Source: Nevskia sp. (lineage in GTDB: Bacteria > Pseudomonadota > Gammaproteobacteria > Nevskiales > Nevskiaceae). From it: a DNA stretch of 64,000 nt. Below, in pieces: positions 1 to 9,000 of this stretch (positions are counted from its first letter, which is position 1; every line of letters starts with the position of its first letter). The stretch covers positions 321,400 through 385,399 of the forward strand of contig NZ_JAKFUM010000006.1 of the NCBI RefSeq assembly GCF_021732705.1. The letters run 5' to 3'. The notes under the pieces were generated by a model that was given only the letters and a program-made list of their open reading frames with translations, was not told the DNA's origin and ran no database searches. Made by a program: the position numbers and the translations under genes.

Positions 1-1005
1 TCGGTGCAGGTGCTGGCCTACGCGGTCTTCGTCGCCGGCATCCTCCAGTTCGCGTTCCAGTTGCCGCTGATGGCGAAGCTGCGGCTGCTGCCGAGACCGC
101 GCTGGGCCTGGGGCGATGGCCGGGTCAAGCGCATTCTCGGCTTGATGATCCCGGTGATGATCGGCTCGTCGGTGGCCCAGATTTCGCTGCTGCTGAACAC
201 CAACCTGTCGACCCACATCGGTCACGGGTCGGTCAGCTGGCTCTATTACGCAAACCGATTGATGGAGTTCCCGCTCGGCATCTTCTCGATTGCGGTCGGC
301 ACCGCGATCCTGCCGGCACTGTCGGCCCAGCACGCGAAGAAGACGCCCGAAGCGTTCTCGTCGACGCTCGACTGGAGCCTGCGCGTGATCCTGCTGATCG
401 GTCTGCCGGCCGCCGTCGGCATGATCCTGCTGGCCGGACCGCTGGTGTCGACCGTCTACGGCCACGGCGCCTTCGGTGCCGACGATGTCCGCATGACGAC
501 CTACGCGCTGTGGGCCTACGGCGCCGGCTTCATGGGCTTCTCGATGGTCAAGGTGCTGGTGCCCGGCTTCTACGCGCGGCAGGAGACGAAGATTCCGGTG
601 CGGTACGCGATCACCAGTCTCGTCATCGGCATGGCGCTGAGCCTGTCGCTGTTCGCGGCGTCGAAGCTCTACGCGTTCGAGGCCGCGCATGTGGGGCTGG
701 CGCTGTCGACCTCGCTGACGGCCTGCATCAACGGTGGCTTGCTGTTCTGGCGCCTGCGGCGCGATGGCATCTACCGCGCCGCACCCGGCTGGGGTGGCTT
801 CTGGTTGCGGCTGATCGTCGCCAACCTGCTGATGGGGGCAGCGGTGCTGTGGCTGGCCGGCGATCTGGCCAGCTGGACCGCGGCCGGCGAATGGGTGCGC
901 GGCGGCCGCATGCTGATGCTGCTGGCGGCCGCAATCACCGTCTATTTCGCCGTGCTGGCGGCCAGCGGTCTGCGGCTGCGGCACTTCCGCGCCGCGCCGC
1001 GCTGA
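1..1005 (+). CDS. murJ: MurJ lipid II flippase, C-terminal part (cut by the window edge)
   Basis: The frame is open from the first base, so the true start lies outside the window; about 334 C-terminal residues are visible. The protein is a series of hydrophobic segments separated by short charged loops, typical of the MurJ/MviN family in the MOP exporter superfamily, which flips the peptidoglycan precursor lipid II across the inner membrane. Segments such as VSWLYYANRLMEFPLGIFS and GTAILPALS are family hallmarks. It lies just upstream of ribF, the usual murJ-ribF-ileS-lspA order of gammaproteobacteria. Full-length MurJ is about 510 residues, so roughly the first third is missing here. Confidence 0.93.
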   Translation, partial: SVQVLAYAVFVAGILQFAFQLPLMAKLRLLPRPRWAWGDGRVKRILGLMIPVMIGSSVAQISLLLNTNLSTHIGHGSVSWLYYANRLMEFPLGIFSIAVGTAILPALSAQHAKKTPEAFSSTLDWSLRVILLIGLPAAVGMILLAGPLVSTVYGHGAFGADDVRMTTYALWAYGAGFMGFSMVKVLVPGFYARQETKIPVRYAITSLVIGMALSLSLFAASKLYAFEAAHVGLALSTSLTACINGGLLFWRLRRDGIYRAAPGWGGFWLRLIVANLLMGAAVLWLAGDLASWTAAGEWVRGGRMLMLLAAAITVYFAVLAASGLRLRHFRAAPR

Positions 1006-1009
1006 TGGG

Positions 1010-1028
1010 CGAGCGGCCAACCCGCTCG
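1010..1028 (+). terminator. Hairpin after murJ, possible weak terminator
   Basis: CGAGCGG (1010-1016) and CCGCTCG (1022-1028) form a perfect 7-bp stem with a CCAAC loop, starting five bases after the murJ stop. No T-run follows, so it may only attenuate transcription. Confidence 0.3.
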
Positions 1029-1057
1029 GGCGCACGATCACGTCACGACGCGGCCTT

Positions 1058-1063
1058 TATAAT
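1058..1063 (+). promoter_or_regulatory. Candidate -10 box (TATAAT) upstream of ribF
   Basis: A perfect TATAAT stands 27 bases before the ribF start codon, in the only non-coding gap between murJ and the ribF-ileS-lspA operon. No good -35 box is seen at 16-18 bases upstream. Perfect -10 boxes are rare by chance in DNA this GC-rich. Confidence 0.45.
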
Positions 1064-1090
1064 CAGCGTTTTCCGAGTTCCCGACCTGCC

Positions 1091-2035
1091 ATGGAGCTGA
1101 TCCGCGGATTGCACAACTTCGCGCCGCGACATCGCGGCAGCGTCGTGTCGATCGGCAATTTCGACGGCCTGCATCGCGGCCATCAGGCGCTGATCGCCCG
1201 ACTGCGGGAGCTGTCGGCCGTGCATGGCCTGCCGATCACCGTCGTCACCTTCGAGCCGATGCCGCGCGAGTACTTCCTCGGCGCGCAGGCACCGGCGCGC
1301 ATCGCCGATCTGCGGGGCAAGATCCACGACCTTGCGCGCTACGGCGTCCACCGTGTCGTCGTGCTGCCGTTCGGGCCGCGGCTGGCGGCGATGTCGGCCG
1401 AAGCCTTCGTCGAGGCGGTGCTTGTCGACGGTCTCGCGGCGCGCGCCGTGGTCGTCGGAGACGATTTCCGTTACGGCCAGAAGCGGGCAGGCGATCTCGC
1501 GCTGCTGCAGCAGATCGGGGCTCGTGCCGGCTTCAGCGCCGAAGGCATGGGCACGGTTGAAGTGGCGGGCGAGCGCTCCAGCTCCACGGCGCTGCGTGCG
1601 GCGCTATCGGAGCCGGATCTTGCGCACGTCGAACGCCTGCTCGATCGCCGCTACTGCATCGTCGGCCGCGTGCGTCATGGCCTGAAGCTCGGCCGCGAAC
1701 TTGGCATGCCGACGGCCAACGTCCACCTGCAGCGCCCGCCGGCGCTCGCGCATGGCGTGTACGCGGTGCGCGCGAGCTGGCCGGGCTGTCCGCAAGGGGC
1801 GGCCGGTGTCGCCAGCCTCGGCGTGCGGCCGACGCTCGGCATGACCACTTGCCTGCTCGAAACCCACGTCTTCGACCTCAAGCCCGACCTGTACGGGCAG
1901 GAAGTCGTCATCGAGTTCCACAAGTTCCTGCGGCCGCAGCTCAAGTTCGACGGGCTCGACGCACTCGCCGCGCAGATGCAGGCCGATGGCCTCGACGCGC
2001 GCAACCATTTCAAGCGTGAGCTGATCCCCTCGTGA
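1091..2035 (+). CDS. ribF: Bifunctional riboflavin kinase / FAD synthetase
   Basis: It converts riboflavin to FMN and then FAD in the cytoplasm. The 314 residues match the usual length. The N-terminal adenylyltransferase domain carries SIGNFDGLHRGHQALI near residue 18, a nucleotidyltransferase GxFDGxHxGH motif. The C-terminal flavokinase domain has GRELGMPTANV, GVRPTLG and the LETHVFD...YGQEVVIEF segment with the catalytic-region glutamate. Start ATG 1091 follows the candidate promoter. Its stop overlaps the ileS start in the string GTGA (2032-2035), so the two genes are probably translationally coupled. Confidence 0.96.
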   Translation: MELIRGLHNFAPRHRGSVVSIGNFDGLHRGHQALIARLRELSAVHGLPITVVTFEPMPREYFLGAQAPARIADLRGKIHDLARYGVHRVVVLPFGPRLAAMSAEAFVEAVLVDGLAARAVVVGDDFRYGQKRAGDLALLQQIGARAGFSAEGMGTVEVAGERSSSTALRAALSEPDLAHVERLLDRRYCIVGRVRHGLKLGRELGMPTANVHLQRPPALAHGVYAVRASWPGCPQGAAGVASLGVRPTLGMTTCLLETHVFDLKPDLYGQEVVIEFHKFLRPQLKFDGLDALAAQMQADGLDARNHFKRELIPS

Positions 2036-4929
2036 ACGATTCCGTGAAAGACGCCGCGCCAGCGGGCCCCGATTACAAGCAGACGCTGAACCTGCCGCAG
2101 ACCGAATTTCCGATGCAGGCCGGTCTCGCCGTGCGCGAGCCGAAGATGCTGGAGGGCTGGGAAGCCGAAGGCCTGTACGCGCAGATCGACCGCGCCACCG
2201 CCAGCCGCCCGGATTACTGGTTCATCGATGGTCCGCCGTACGCCAACGGTGACATCCACATCGGCCACGCGGTGAACAAGGTGCTGAAGGACATGATCGT
2301 CAAGGCCGCGCGCCTCGACGGGTTCCATGCGCCGTTCACGCCGGGCTGGGATTGCCACGGCCTGCCGATCGAACTGCAGGTCGAGAAGAAGTTCGGCAAG
2401 GTCGGCGAGAAGCTCAATGCCGCCGAATTCCGCGCCGAATGCCGCAAGTACGCGCAGGAGCAGATCGCGCGCCAGTGCGTCGATTTCAAGCGTCTGGGCG
2501 TGCTGGCGGACTGGGACAAGCCGTACCTGACGATGCAGCCGAAGTTCGAGGCCGAACAGCTGCGCGTGCTGTCGCGCATCGTCGACAACGGCCATGTCAC
2601 GCGCGGCTTCAAGCCGGTGCACTGGTGCCTGGACTGCGGCTCGTCGCTGGCGGAAGCCGAGGTCGAGTATCAGGACAAGCAGAGCTTCGCGATCGATGTC
2701 GGCTTCACCGCGCATGAACCGGCCAAGGTCGCGGCCCTGTTCGGGGCCAGCGGCGGAGTTGGTGGTGACAGGCCGATCAAGTTCCTGATCTGGACCACCA
2801 CCCCGTGGACCATTCCGGCGAACAAGGCGACGTCGGTCAATGCCGACCTCGATTACGTGCTGGTCGAAATGGGCTCGTTCGGCCGCGTGATCGTTGCCGA
2901 AGGCCTGCTCGAAGCCTGCGCGAAACGTTACGGCATCGAGGCACCGGTCGTGCTGGGCAAGACCCGGGGTGCTTCGCTCGATCGGCTGACCTACTCGCAT
3001 CCGTTCGATGCGATCAGCGGCGTGGATTCCGGCGCCAAGCTGATCCTGCTGGGCGATCACGTGTCGCTCGATGCCGGTACCGGCCTCGTGCATACCGCGC
3101 CGGCGCATGGCGTCGACGACTACAACGTCAGCAAGGCGTACGGCATCGCGGTCGAAAGTCCGCTGCTCGGCACGGGCGTCTATGCCGCGGGCACGCCGGT
3201 GGTCGGCGGCCTGTACGTCCGCAAGGTCGACGAGGCCGTGATCGGCGCGCTGCGCGACGTCGGTGCGCTGATCCACGACACCCGGTTCCAGCACAGCTAT
3301 CCGCACTGCTGGCGCCACAAGACGCCGCTGATCTTCCGCGCCACCGCACAGTGGTTCGTGTCGATGGATGGCAATGGCCTGCGCGAGCAGGCGCTGGCCG
3401 CGATCGGCAAGACCGAGTGGATTCCGGGCTGGGGCGAGGATCGCATTCGCGGCATGGTTGGCGAGCGGCCGGACTGGTGCATCTCGCGTCAGCGCACCTG
3501 GGGCGTGCCGATGGCGGTGCTGGTCAACAAGCACACACTGACCCTGCATCCGCAGACCGCGGCATTGCTCAAGCGCGTGGCCGATGCTGTCGAAGCCAAT
3601 GGCCTCGAAGCCTGGTTCGGCTCGACCGTGGCCGACTGGCTGCCGACGACCGAGGTCGACGATTACGAAAAGTGCCCGGACACGCTCGATGTCTGGTTCG
3701 ATTCGGGTTCGGTGCACCAGTGCTCGTTCGTCTCGGTGCATCCCGACAAGCTCGATGCCGATGGCCTCGCGCCGCAGGCGGACATGTATCTCGAAGGCTC
3801 GGATCAGCATCGCGGCTGGTTCCAGTCGTCGTTGCTGACGTCCGTCGCTATGCGCGGCCGCGCGCCGTACAAGGCGGTGCTGACGCACGGCTTCACGGTC
3901 GACGAGAAGGGCAACAAGATGTCGAAGTCGCTGGGCAATGTCGTCGCCCCGCAGACGGTGACCAAGACGCTTGGTGCCGACGTGCTGCGTCTCTGGGTTG
4001 CGGCCAGCGACTACTCCGGCGAGATCGCGATCAGCGACAACCTGCTGAAGCGCATCGCCGATGCCTACCGCCGCATCCGCAACACCGTGCGCTACCTGCT
4101 GTCGAACCTGCATGGCTTCGATCCGGCGCTGCACGCGGTGACGCCGGATGCGCTGCTGTCGATGGATCGCTGGGCGCTGTCGGAACTCGCGCGCGTGCAG
4201 GACGGCATCAAGGCCGCGTACGGGGCGAAGCAGTTCCATCAGGTCTACCAGCAGCTGCACAACTACTGCGCGGTCGATCTCGGCAGCCTGTACCTCGACG
4301 TGCTGAAGGACCGGCTCTACACCCTGCCGGAAGCGAGCCACGCCCGCCGTTCGGCGCAGACCGTGCTGCTGCACATCGCCGAAGCGATGGTGCGCTGGAT
4401 CGCGCCGATCCTGTCGTTCACGGCGGACGAAATCTGGAAGCTGCTGCCGGGCGATCGCAGCCAGACCGTGTTCATCCAGACCTGGTATCCGGTGCCGGTC
4501 GCCGCGTCGAACCCGATCGCGCCGACCGACTGGACCGTGCTGCTCGCGACCCGCGAGGCGGTCAAGAAGGAACTGGAAACGCTGCGTGCAGCCGGCACGA
4601 TCGGCTCCGCACTCGATGCCGACGTGGCGATCTACGCCGACGGCGCCACGCACGATGCGCTGGCCAAGGTCGGCGACGAACTGCGCTTCTGGCTCCTGAC
4701 ATCGGGCGCATCAACGCAGCCGCTGTTACGGAAGCCGGCCGCGGCCAGTGAAGCCAGGCTCGACGACAGCCAGACCGTCTGGATCGCGGCAAGCGCAACC
4801 GCGGCGGAGAAGTGCGGCCGCTGCTGGCATCGCCGCGCCGATGTCGGCACGCACGCCACGCATCCGGCGCTGTGCGGCCGCTGCATCGACAACATCGATG
4901 GATCCGGCGAGGCGCGTCAACATGTCTGA
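2032..4929 (+). CDS. ileS: Isoleucyl-tRNA synthetase
   Basis: It charges tRNA-Ile in the cytoplasm. The 965 residues fit a bacterial class I IleRS. Visible signatures are the HIGH motif in NGDIHIGHAVNK (about residue 75), the editing (CP1) region with TTPWTIPANKA, the KMSKS motif in GNKMSKSLGN (about residue 630) and a C-terminal zinc ribbon CGRCWHR...CGRC that is typical of this eubacterial type. The start is GTG 2032, overlapping the ribF stop. The last eight bases overlap the start of lspA, giving a three-gene coupled operon. Confidence 0.97.
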   Translation: MNDSVKDAAPAGPDYKQTLNLPQTEFPMQAGLAVREPKMLEGWEAEGLYAQIDRATASRPDYWFIDGPPYANGDIHIGHAVNKVLKDMIVKAARLDGFHAPFTPGWDCHGLPIELQVEKKFGKVGEKLNAAEFRAECRKYAQEQIARQCVDFKRLGVLADWDKPYLTMQPKFEAEQLRVLSRIVDNGHVTRGFKPVHWCLDCGSSLAEAEVEYQDKQSFAIDVGFTAHEPAKVAALFGASGGVGGDRPIKFLIWTTTPWTIPANKATSVNADLDYVLVEMGSFGRVIVAEGLLEACAKRYGIEAPVVLGKTRGASLDRLTYSHPFDAISGVDSGAKLILLGDHVSLDAGTGLVHTAPAHGVDDYNVSKAYGIAVESPLLGTGVYAAGTPVVGGLYVRKVDEAVIGALRDVGALIHDTRFQHSYPHCWRHKTPLIFRATAQWFVSMDGNGLREQALAAIGKTEWIPGWGEDRIRGMVGERPDWCISRQRTWGVPMAVLVNKHTLTLHPQTAALLKRVADAVEANGLEAWFGSTVADWLPTTEVDDYEKCPDTLDVWFDSGSVHQCSFVSVHPDKLDADGLAPQADMYLEGSDQHRGWFQSSLLTSVAMRGRAPYKAVLTHGFTVDEKGNKMSKSLGNVVAPQTVTKTLGADVLRLWVAASDYSGEIAISDNLLKRIADAYRRIRNTVRYLLSNLHGFDPALHAVTPDALLSMDRWALSELARVQDGIKAAYGAKQFHQVYQQLHNYCAVDLGSLYLDVLKDRLYTLPEASHARRSAQTVLLHIAEAMVRWIAPILSFTADEIWKLLPGDRSQTVFIQTWYPVPVAASNPIAPTDWTVLLATREAVKKELETLRAAGTIGSALDADVAIYADGATHDALAKVGDELRFWLLTSGASTQPLLRKPAAASEARLDDSQTVWIAASATAAEKCGRCWHRRADVGTHATHPALCGRCIDNIDGSGEARQHV

Positions 4930-5449
4930 TTCGGGCGCCAGCGTTGCGGGCACGGCCAAGGGTTTCGACAACATCCGGCTGCTGTGGATCGCGGCGTTCG
5001 TCATCGTGGTCGACCAGATCACGAAGTATTTCGTCGCGACCCGGCTGGCGCTGTTCGACTCGATCCCGGTGATCGATCACTTCAACCTGGTCCGCCTGCA
5101 CAACACGGGTGCGGCATTCTCGATGTTCAACACGGCGCACCCGGCGCTGTTCATCGTGCTCAGCGTCGGTGTCAGCGCCGGCATCATGATCTGGCTGCGC
5201 AGCAACCGCTACGGACAATTGCTGACCGCGCTCGCGTTCGTCTTCGTGCTGGGTGGTGCGCTCGGCAACGCGATCGACCGTGCGACGCGCGGCTACGTCG
5301 TCGACTTCGTGCAGTTCTTCGTCGGCGACTGGAGTTTCGCGGCGTTCAATGTCGCCGACATGGCGATCTCGCTCGGCGCTGGCCTGATGATTCTCGACCT
5401 GCTGCTGCAGACATTTCGGCCTGGCGCTGCCGACGCCAACAAAGCCTGA
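4922..5449 (+). CDS. lspA: Lipoprotein signal peptidase (signal peptidase II)
   Basis: This inner-membrane aspartic protease cleaves the signal peptide of prolipoproteins after lipidation. ATG 4922 overlaps the end of ileS by eight bases and gives 175 residues, the normal size; the frame is open further upstream inside ileS, but that part does not resemble LspA. Four hydrophobic helices are visible. Conserved stretches include VVDQITKYFV, LVRLHNTGAAFSMF, the GGALGNAIDR loop with one catalytic aspartate and FNVADMAIS with the other. fkpB and ispH, which often follow lspA, are absent: the next gene is a convergent pilin gene 19 bases away. Confidence 0.95.
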   Translation: MSDSGASVAGTAKGFDNIRLLWIAAFVIVVDQITKYFVATRLALFDSIPVIDHFNLVRLHNTGAAFSMFNTAHPALFIVLSVGVSAGIMIWLRSNRYGQLLTALAFVFVLGGALGNAIDRATRGYVVDFVQFFVGDWSFAAFNVADMAISLGAGLMILDLLLQTFRPGAADANKA

Positions 5450-5468
5450 TCGGCGAGGGCGCGCGCGA

Positions 5469-6023
5469 TCAGCGCGACCAGCACTCCTTGAACATCTGAT
5501 CGGACGTTGCCGGCGCCGTCGCCCCGCGCTGGCCGGTGGAGTACAGGCACAGGGTGCCGCAGACGAAATCCCCCGCCATCTGGGCGCCCTGCGGTTCGGC
5601 GATCAGCACCCATGAAAAACGGGTCGAGGCCGTCGATGCGGTATTGGTCGTGCAGCGCGAGAACTCGCCGGTGCCGACCGCCGCGAGACTGATGCGGTAG
5701 GTGCTGCTGCTGGTGGCCCCGGAGCGCACTTCGCCGGACGAGTCGATGTACATCGAATCCGACGGATAGCCCGGCAGCCCGAGCCGCGACGCGTAGGTCT
5801 TGCGATCGCCGAACCAGGCTTCCTGCTGCTGCGCGATCTGGCTCAGCACGGTCTTGGCGACCGTTCGGTTGGTCCGGACCGAGTAGGTCCGATACGACGG
5901 CAACGCCACCGTCGCCAGGATCGCGACGACGACCACGGCGACCATCAGTTCGATCAGTGAGAAGCCGCTGGGTCGCGACATGCTGGATCCGGGCAGGGGC
6001 AACGAATTGTTGTTATGTCTCAT
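5469..6023 (-). CDS. pilE: PilE-like type IV minor pilin (last gene of the downstream set)
   Basis: This is a prepilin incorporated into or priming the type IV pilus. The processing site is clear: MSRPSG, then FSLIELMVAVVVVAILATV, with Phe at +1 and Glu at +5, followed by the long N-terminal helix. The C-terminal half is globular with cysteines and ends in ECWSR, a pattern shared with the pilin at 12925-13464. ATG 6023 overlaps the pilY1 stop (ATGA) and gives 184 residues with a 20-residue leader; an internal ATG at 5981 gives the usual six-residue leader. It ends 19 bases from the convergent lspA. Confidence 0.88.
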   Translation of the reverse strand: MRHNNNSLPLPGSSMSRPSGFSLIELMVAVVVVAILATVALPSYRTYSVRTNRTVAKTVLSQIAQQQEAWFGDRKTYASRLGLPGYPSDSMYIDSSGEVRSGATSSSTYRISLAAVGTGEFSRCTTNTASTASTRFSWVLIAEPQGAQMAGDFVCGTLCLYSTGQRGATAPATSDQMFKECWSR

Positions 6024-9000
6024 TGTGCCACTGCTTTTTCCTCGTCTTCGCGACGTTCGCGCCAGAATGTGCGGTAGATCAGCGGAACGGTCGTATTCAG
6101 CGTCTGGGCGTTGATGCCGATGAGCTGCGGCGTCAGTGCGGTGGCCTCGCCGGCCAGGCCCGGCGCCGCGGCGCGCGTGCTGCGGGCGGCGCCATCGCCA
6201 TCGTCGATGAACTGCTGCACGTACGGACGGCCGTCGCGCAGATTCACGCCGTACAGGCGACTGCTGCCTTCGCTCGGTGCGCAGCTGGTGCCGCCGACCG
6301 GTGGCGGCACGAAGCTGCTCAGCGTCACGGTGTTGCCGATCGTCACCGGCGCCGAGATCGCCTTCTCGCCCGCGTTCGGCAATTGCAGCCGCCAGCCGGC
6401 GGCAGCCGTCGTGCAGACACTGTTGATGGCCGTGCAGGTCGCGGTGACGTCGGTCAGGCTCGCTGGCCGGATCAGCCGGGCATCGGTTTCACTGACGATC
6501 ACGCCGTTGCTGCCGGTATCGGTCAGCGACTTGCCGCTGACGGTGTCGCGATCGCGGATCGTGTACAGCCAGTTCGTCGTCGCGATGTTGAACGGATCTT
6601 CGCGGTCGCCCGAGCCGATGACGATGGCATCGTAGGGGCCGCTGCTGTCGCGCTGCGGCACGTAATCCGGCGCGTGGAAGAAGCGGCGATCGTCGGCATT
6701 GGTGGCATCGGCGGGCGTGCTGCCGTTCGGATGGCTGCGGCCGAGTACGGCGATCGGCGTGATCGTCCACGCAGCGCGATCGTTGGACGGGAAATCCGCA
6801 CGCCAGACGCGGCCGCCGGTATCGCCGACGTACAGCCGATCGGTCAGGCCGTCGCCGTCGGTATCGAGCGCGGTGACATCGGACGCGATGCTGTCGCGCA
6901 GCATCGGATGGCCGAAACTGCGGGCCGTGCTGTCGTAGGCGGTGACGCTGCTGGTGGCGCTGCGGTTGGCCTTCCAGATCAGCTCGCCGGTGACGGCATC
7001 GACGATGAACAGCGCATTGCCGCGCGTGTCGTCGACACCGACCTGGGCCGCCGCCGTCGCGTTGCGACTGCTGTTCAGGTCCTTGCCGAGCCGAGCCCCG
7101 GTGCCGCTGACACCGCCGTTGTAACCGCCGCCGAACAGCAGCACGGGCCGTGTGACCACGGTGGTCCCTGTCGTGGTGAAGCGCATGCGGCCGACCATCG
7201 GCGTGCCGAAGCTCAGCGCCAGTTCCGCGAACTGCGCGGCGGAGCCGCTGACCAGCCCCGGCGTTGCCGCCGTGGCGCTGTACAAGCCATCGCTGCCGAT
7301 CCGCCACATCAGGCTCGGCGTGTCTGGATTGGTGATGTCGAGTCCGTAGTACTGGTTGCCGCCGCGGCGCAGGCCGAAGAACGCATAGGCGTGGTCGTTG
7401 GTGTTGCTGGCGTTGATCACGCCGTCTGCCGGGCCGCCTTCCGGCAGGCTGCTGCTCGTGCCGCGATCGATCACCAGCACCGACGGTGCGCCGTCGACCC
7501 CGTACGGAAAACGTGCCGAGTAGGTGTCGTCACGCAAGGTCTTCAGGTTCGACATCGTTGCCCGCGGCATGAACGCCCAGGTTTCGGCACCGGATGGCGT
7601 GGCGCGGGCGCCGCTGCGCACGGCGTGCAGCAGGCCATCGGTCGATCCGAACAGCACGCGGATATCCGGATCGGCCGTCGTGAAGCCGGTGCGGGCACCG
7701 TAATTCACGGCCACCGGCCGCGAATGCAGCACGGCGCCCAGCAGCCACGGCCGGCCGGTGACGCCGCTCAGGCCACTGCCGGTGCCCAGCGGTTGTGCCG
7801 TGGTGCCGACATTGAAGCCACGCGCGTGCAGCAGCAGCGCGCGGCGCTGCGTGTCGTCGGCGGTCGTGGTGCCGGTGATGCCGAGATCCGTCCGCAGCGC
7901 ATCGCGCACGCTCTGGGTGTCGGCATCCAGCCCGGCCAGCGACGGCACGTTCGAAGCGTTGATCGCGTCGTAGTAGATCTTGCGGGCCGCATCGCTGTTG
8001 TTGCGGCCGGGATTGCCGCCGCCGCCGAAGCGATAGCCCGGGATGTTCTGGCCGGCGCCGCCAAGCTCGGTGTTGCGGCCGTCAACACCGGCGCTGCCGA
8101 GCTGATTGCTGCGTGTCCACACGGTCAGCGCCGACGTGGCGATGCGGCCGTCGGTGGCGATCGCGGTGGCGCCAGCCGCGTCGCGGTAGGCCAGCGCGCC
8201 GCCGGCGCTGCCGCGGTTCAGCAGCAGCTGCTTGACGTTGCCGCTCCACGTCGGCCTCTGGTTCGCCTTCGGCTGGAACTGCGCGAAGTACGACGGTTCC
8301 AGCAAGCCGGTGGTCGACAGCGGACTGTTGGCCACGCTCGCGGTGACCAGCGAGGCATCGACCACAAGGCTCGGCTTCACGAAATCGGCGATGGTCTGGC
8401 CTAAATTCAGCAGCCCGACCGAACTGGCATAGGTCAGGACGTTGGCGCCGGCATTGGCCAGCGCGTTGAGGCTCGACAGGTTCTCCTGCAGCACGAAATA
8501 CGAGTTCAGCTTGATCAGCCGGCCGCTGGTGTCGGTGAAGCCGGTGGTCGCCGCTTCCCGCACGAGATTCGGGAAGGTGATGCCGCCACCCTGCACGGCA
8601 CCCGGAAAATACCGGGCGGTCTCGACATCGGAATCGCCTTCGCCGCTGGAGTTGGTCAGCTGGATGTTGACGACATTGACGATGTCGCAAGCCGCCTGGG
8701 GCTGGATGTATCGGCCACCGCTTTCGATCGAGGTATCGCGCGACAGCAGTCCGAGCACCGAATCCCAGGTTCGCAACGGCGCGTTGTAGACGGCATCGCC
8801 GCTCAAGTAATGCGCGATTTCCGTGTACAACTCCTTGCCCTGATACGGCGGCGTCAGGCTGCTCAGGTTGGCGGATGTCACCGAGGCCAGCGTCGTGCCG
8901 AGCACGTTGACCAGGTTCTGCGGATTGAGCAGGCCATTGAGCTGATTGGTGACGAGTTGCAGCACGCTGGCGATGGTCGTGGTGCCGACCAGTTCGGTGA

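Noticed and set aside
1675..4653. 992-codon open frame on the minus strand opposite ileS
   Set aside because: The plus-strand ileS is certain. The antisense translation is rich in Arg, His, Gln and Ala without any domain, as expected from GC-rich third positions.
5447..5471. TGATCG/CGATCA inverted repeat between lspA and the pilin gene
   Set aside because: It overlaps both stop codons, with a six-base stem and a 13-base loop; too weak to call a terminator.
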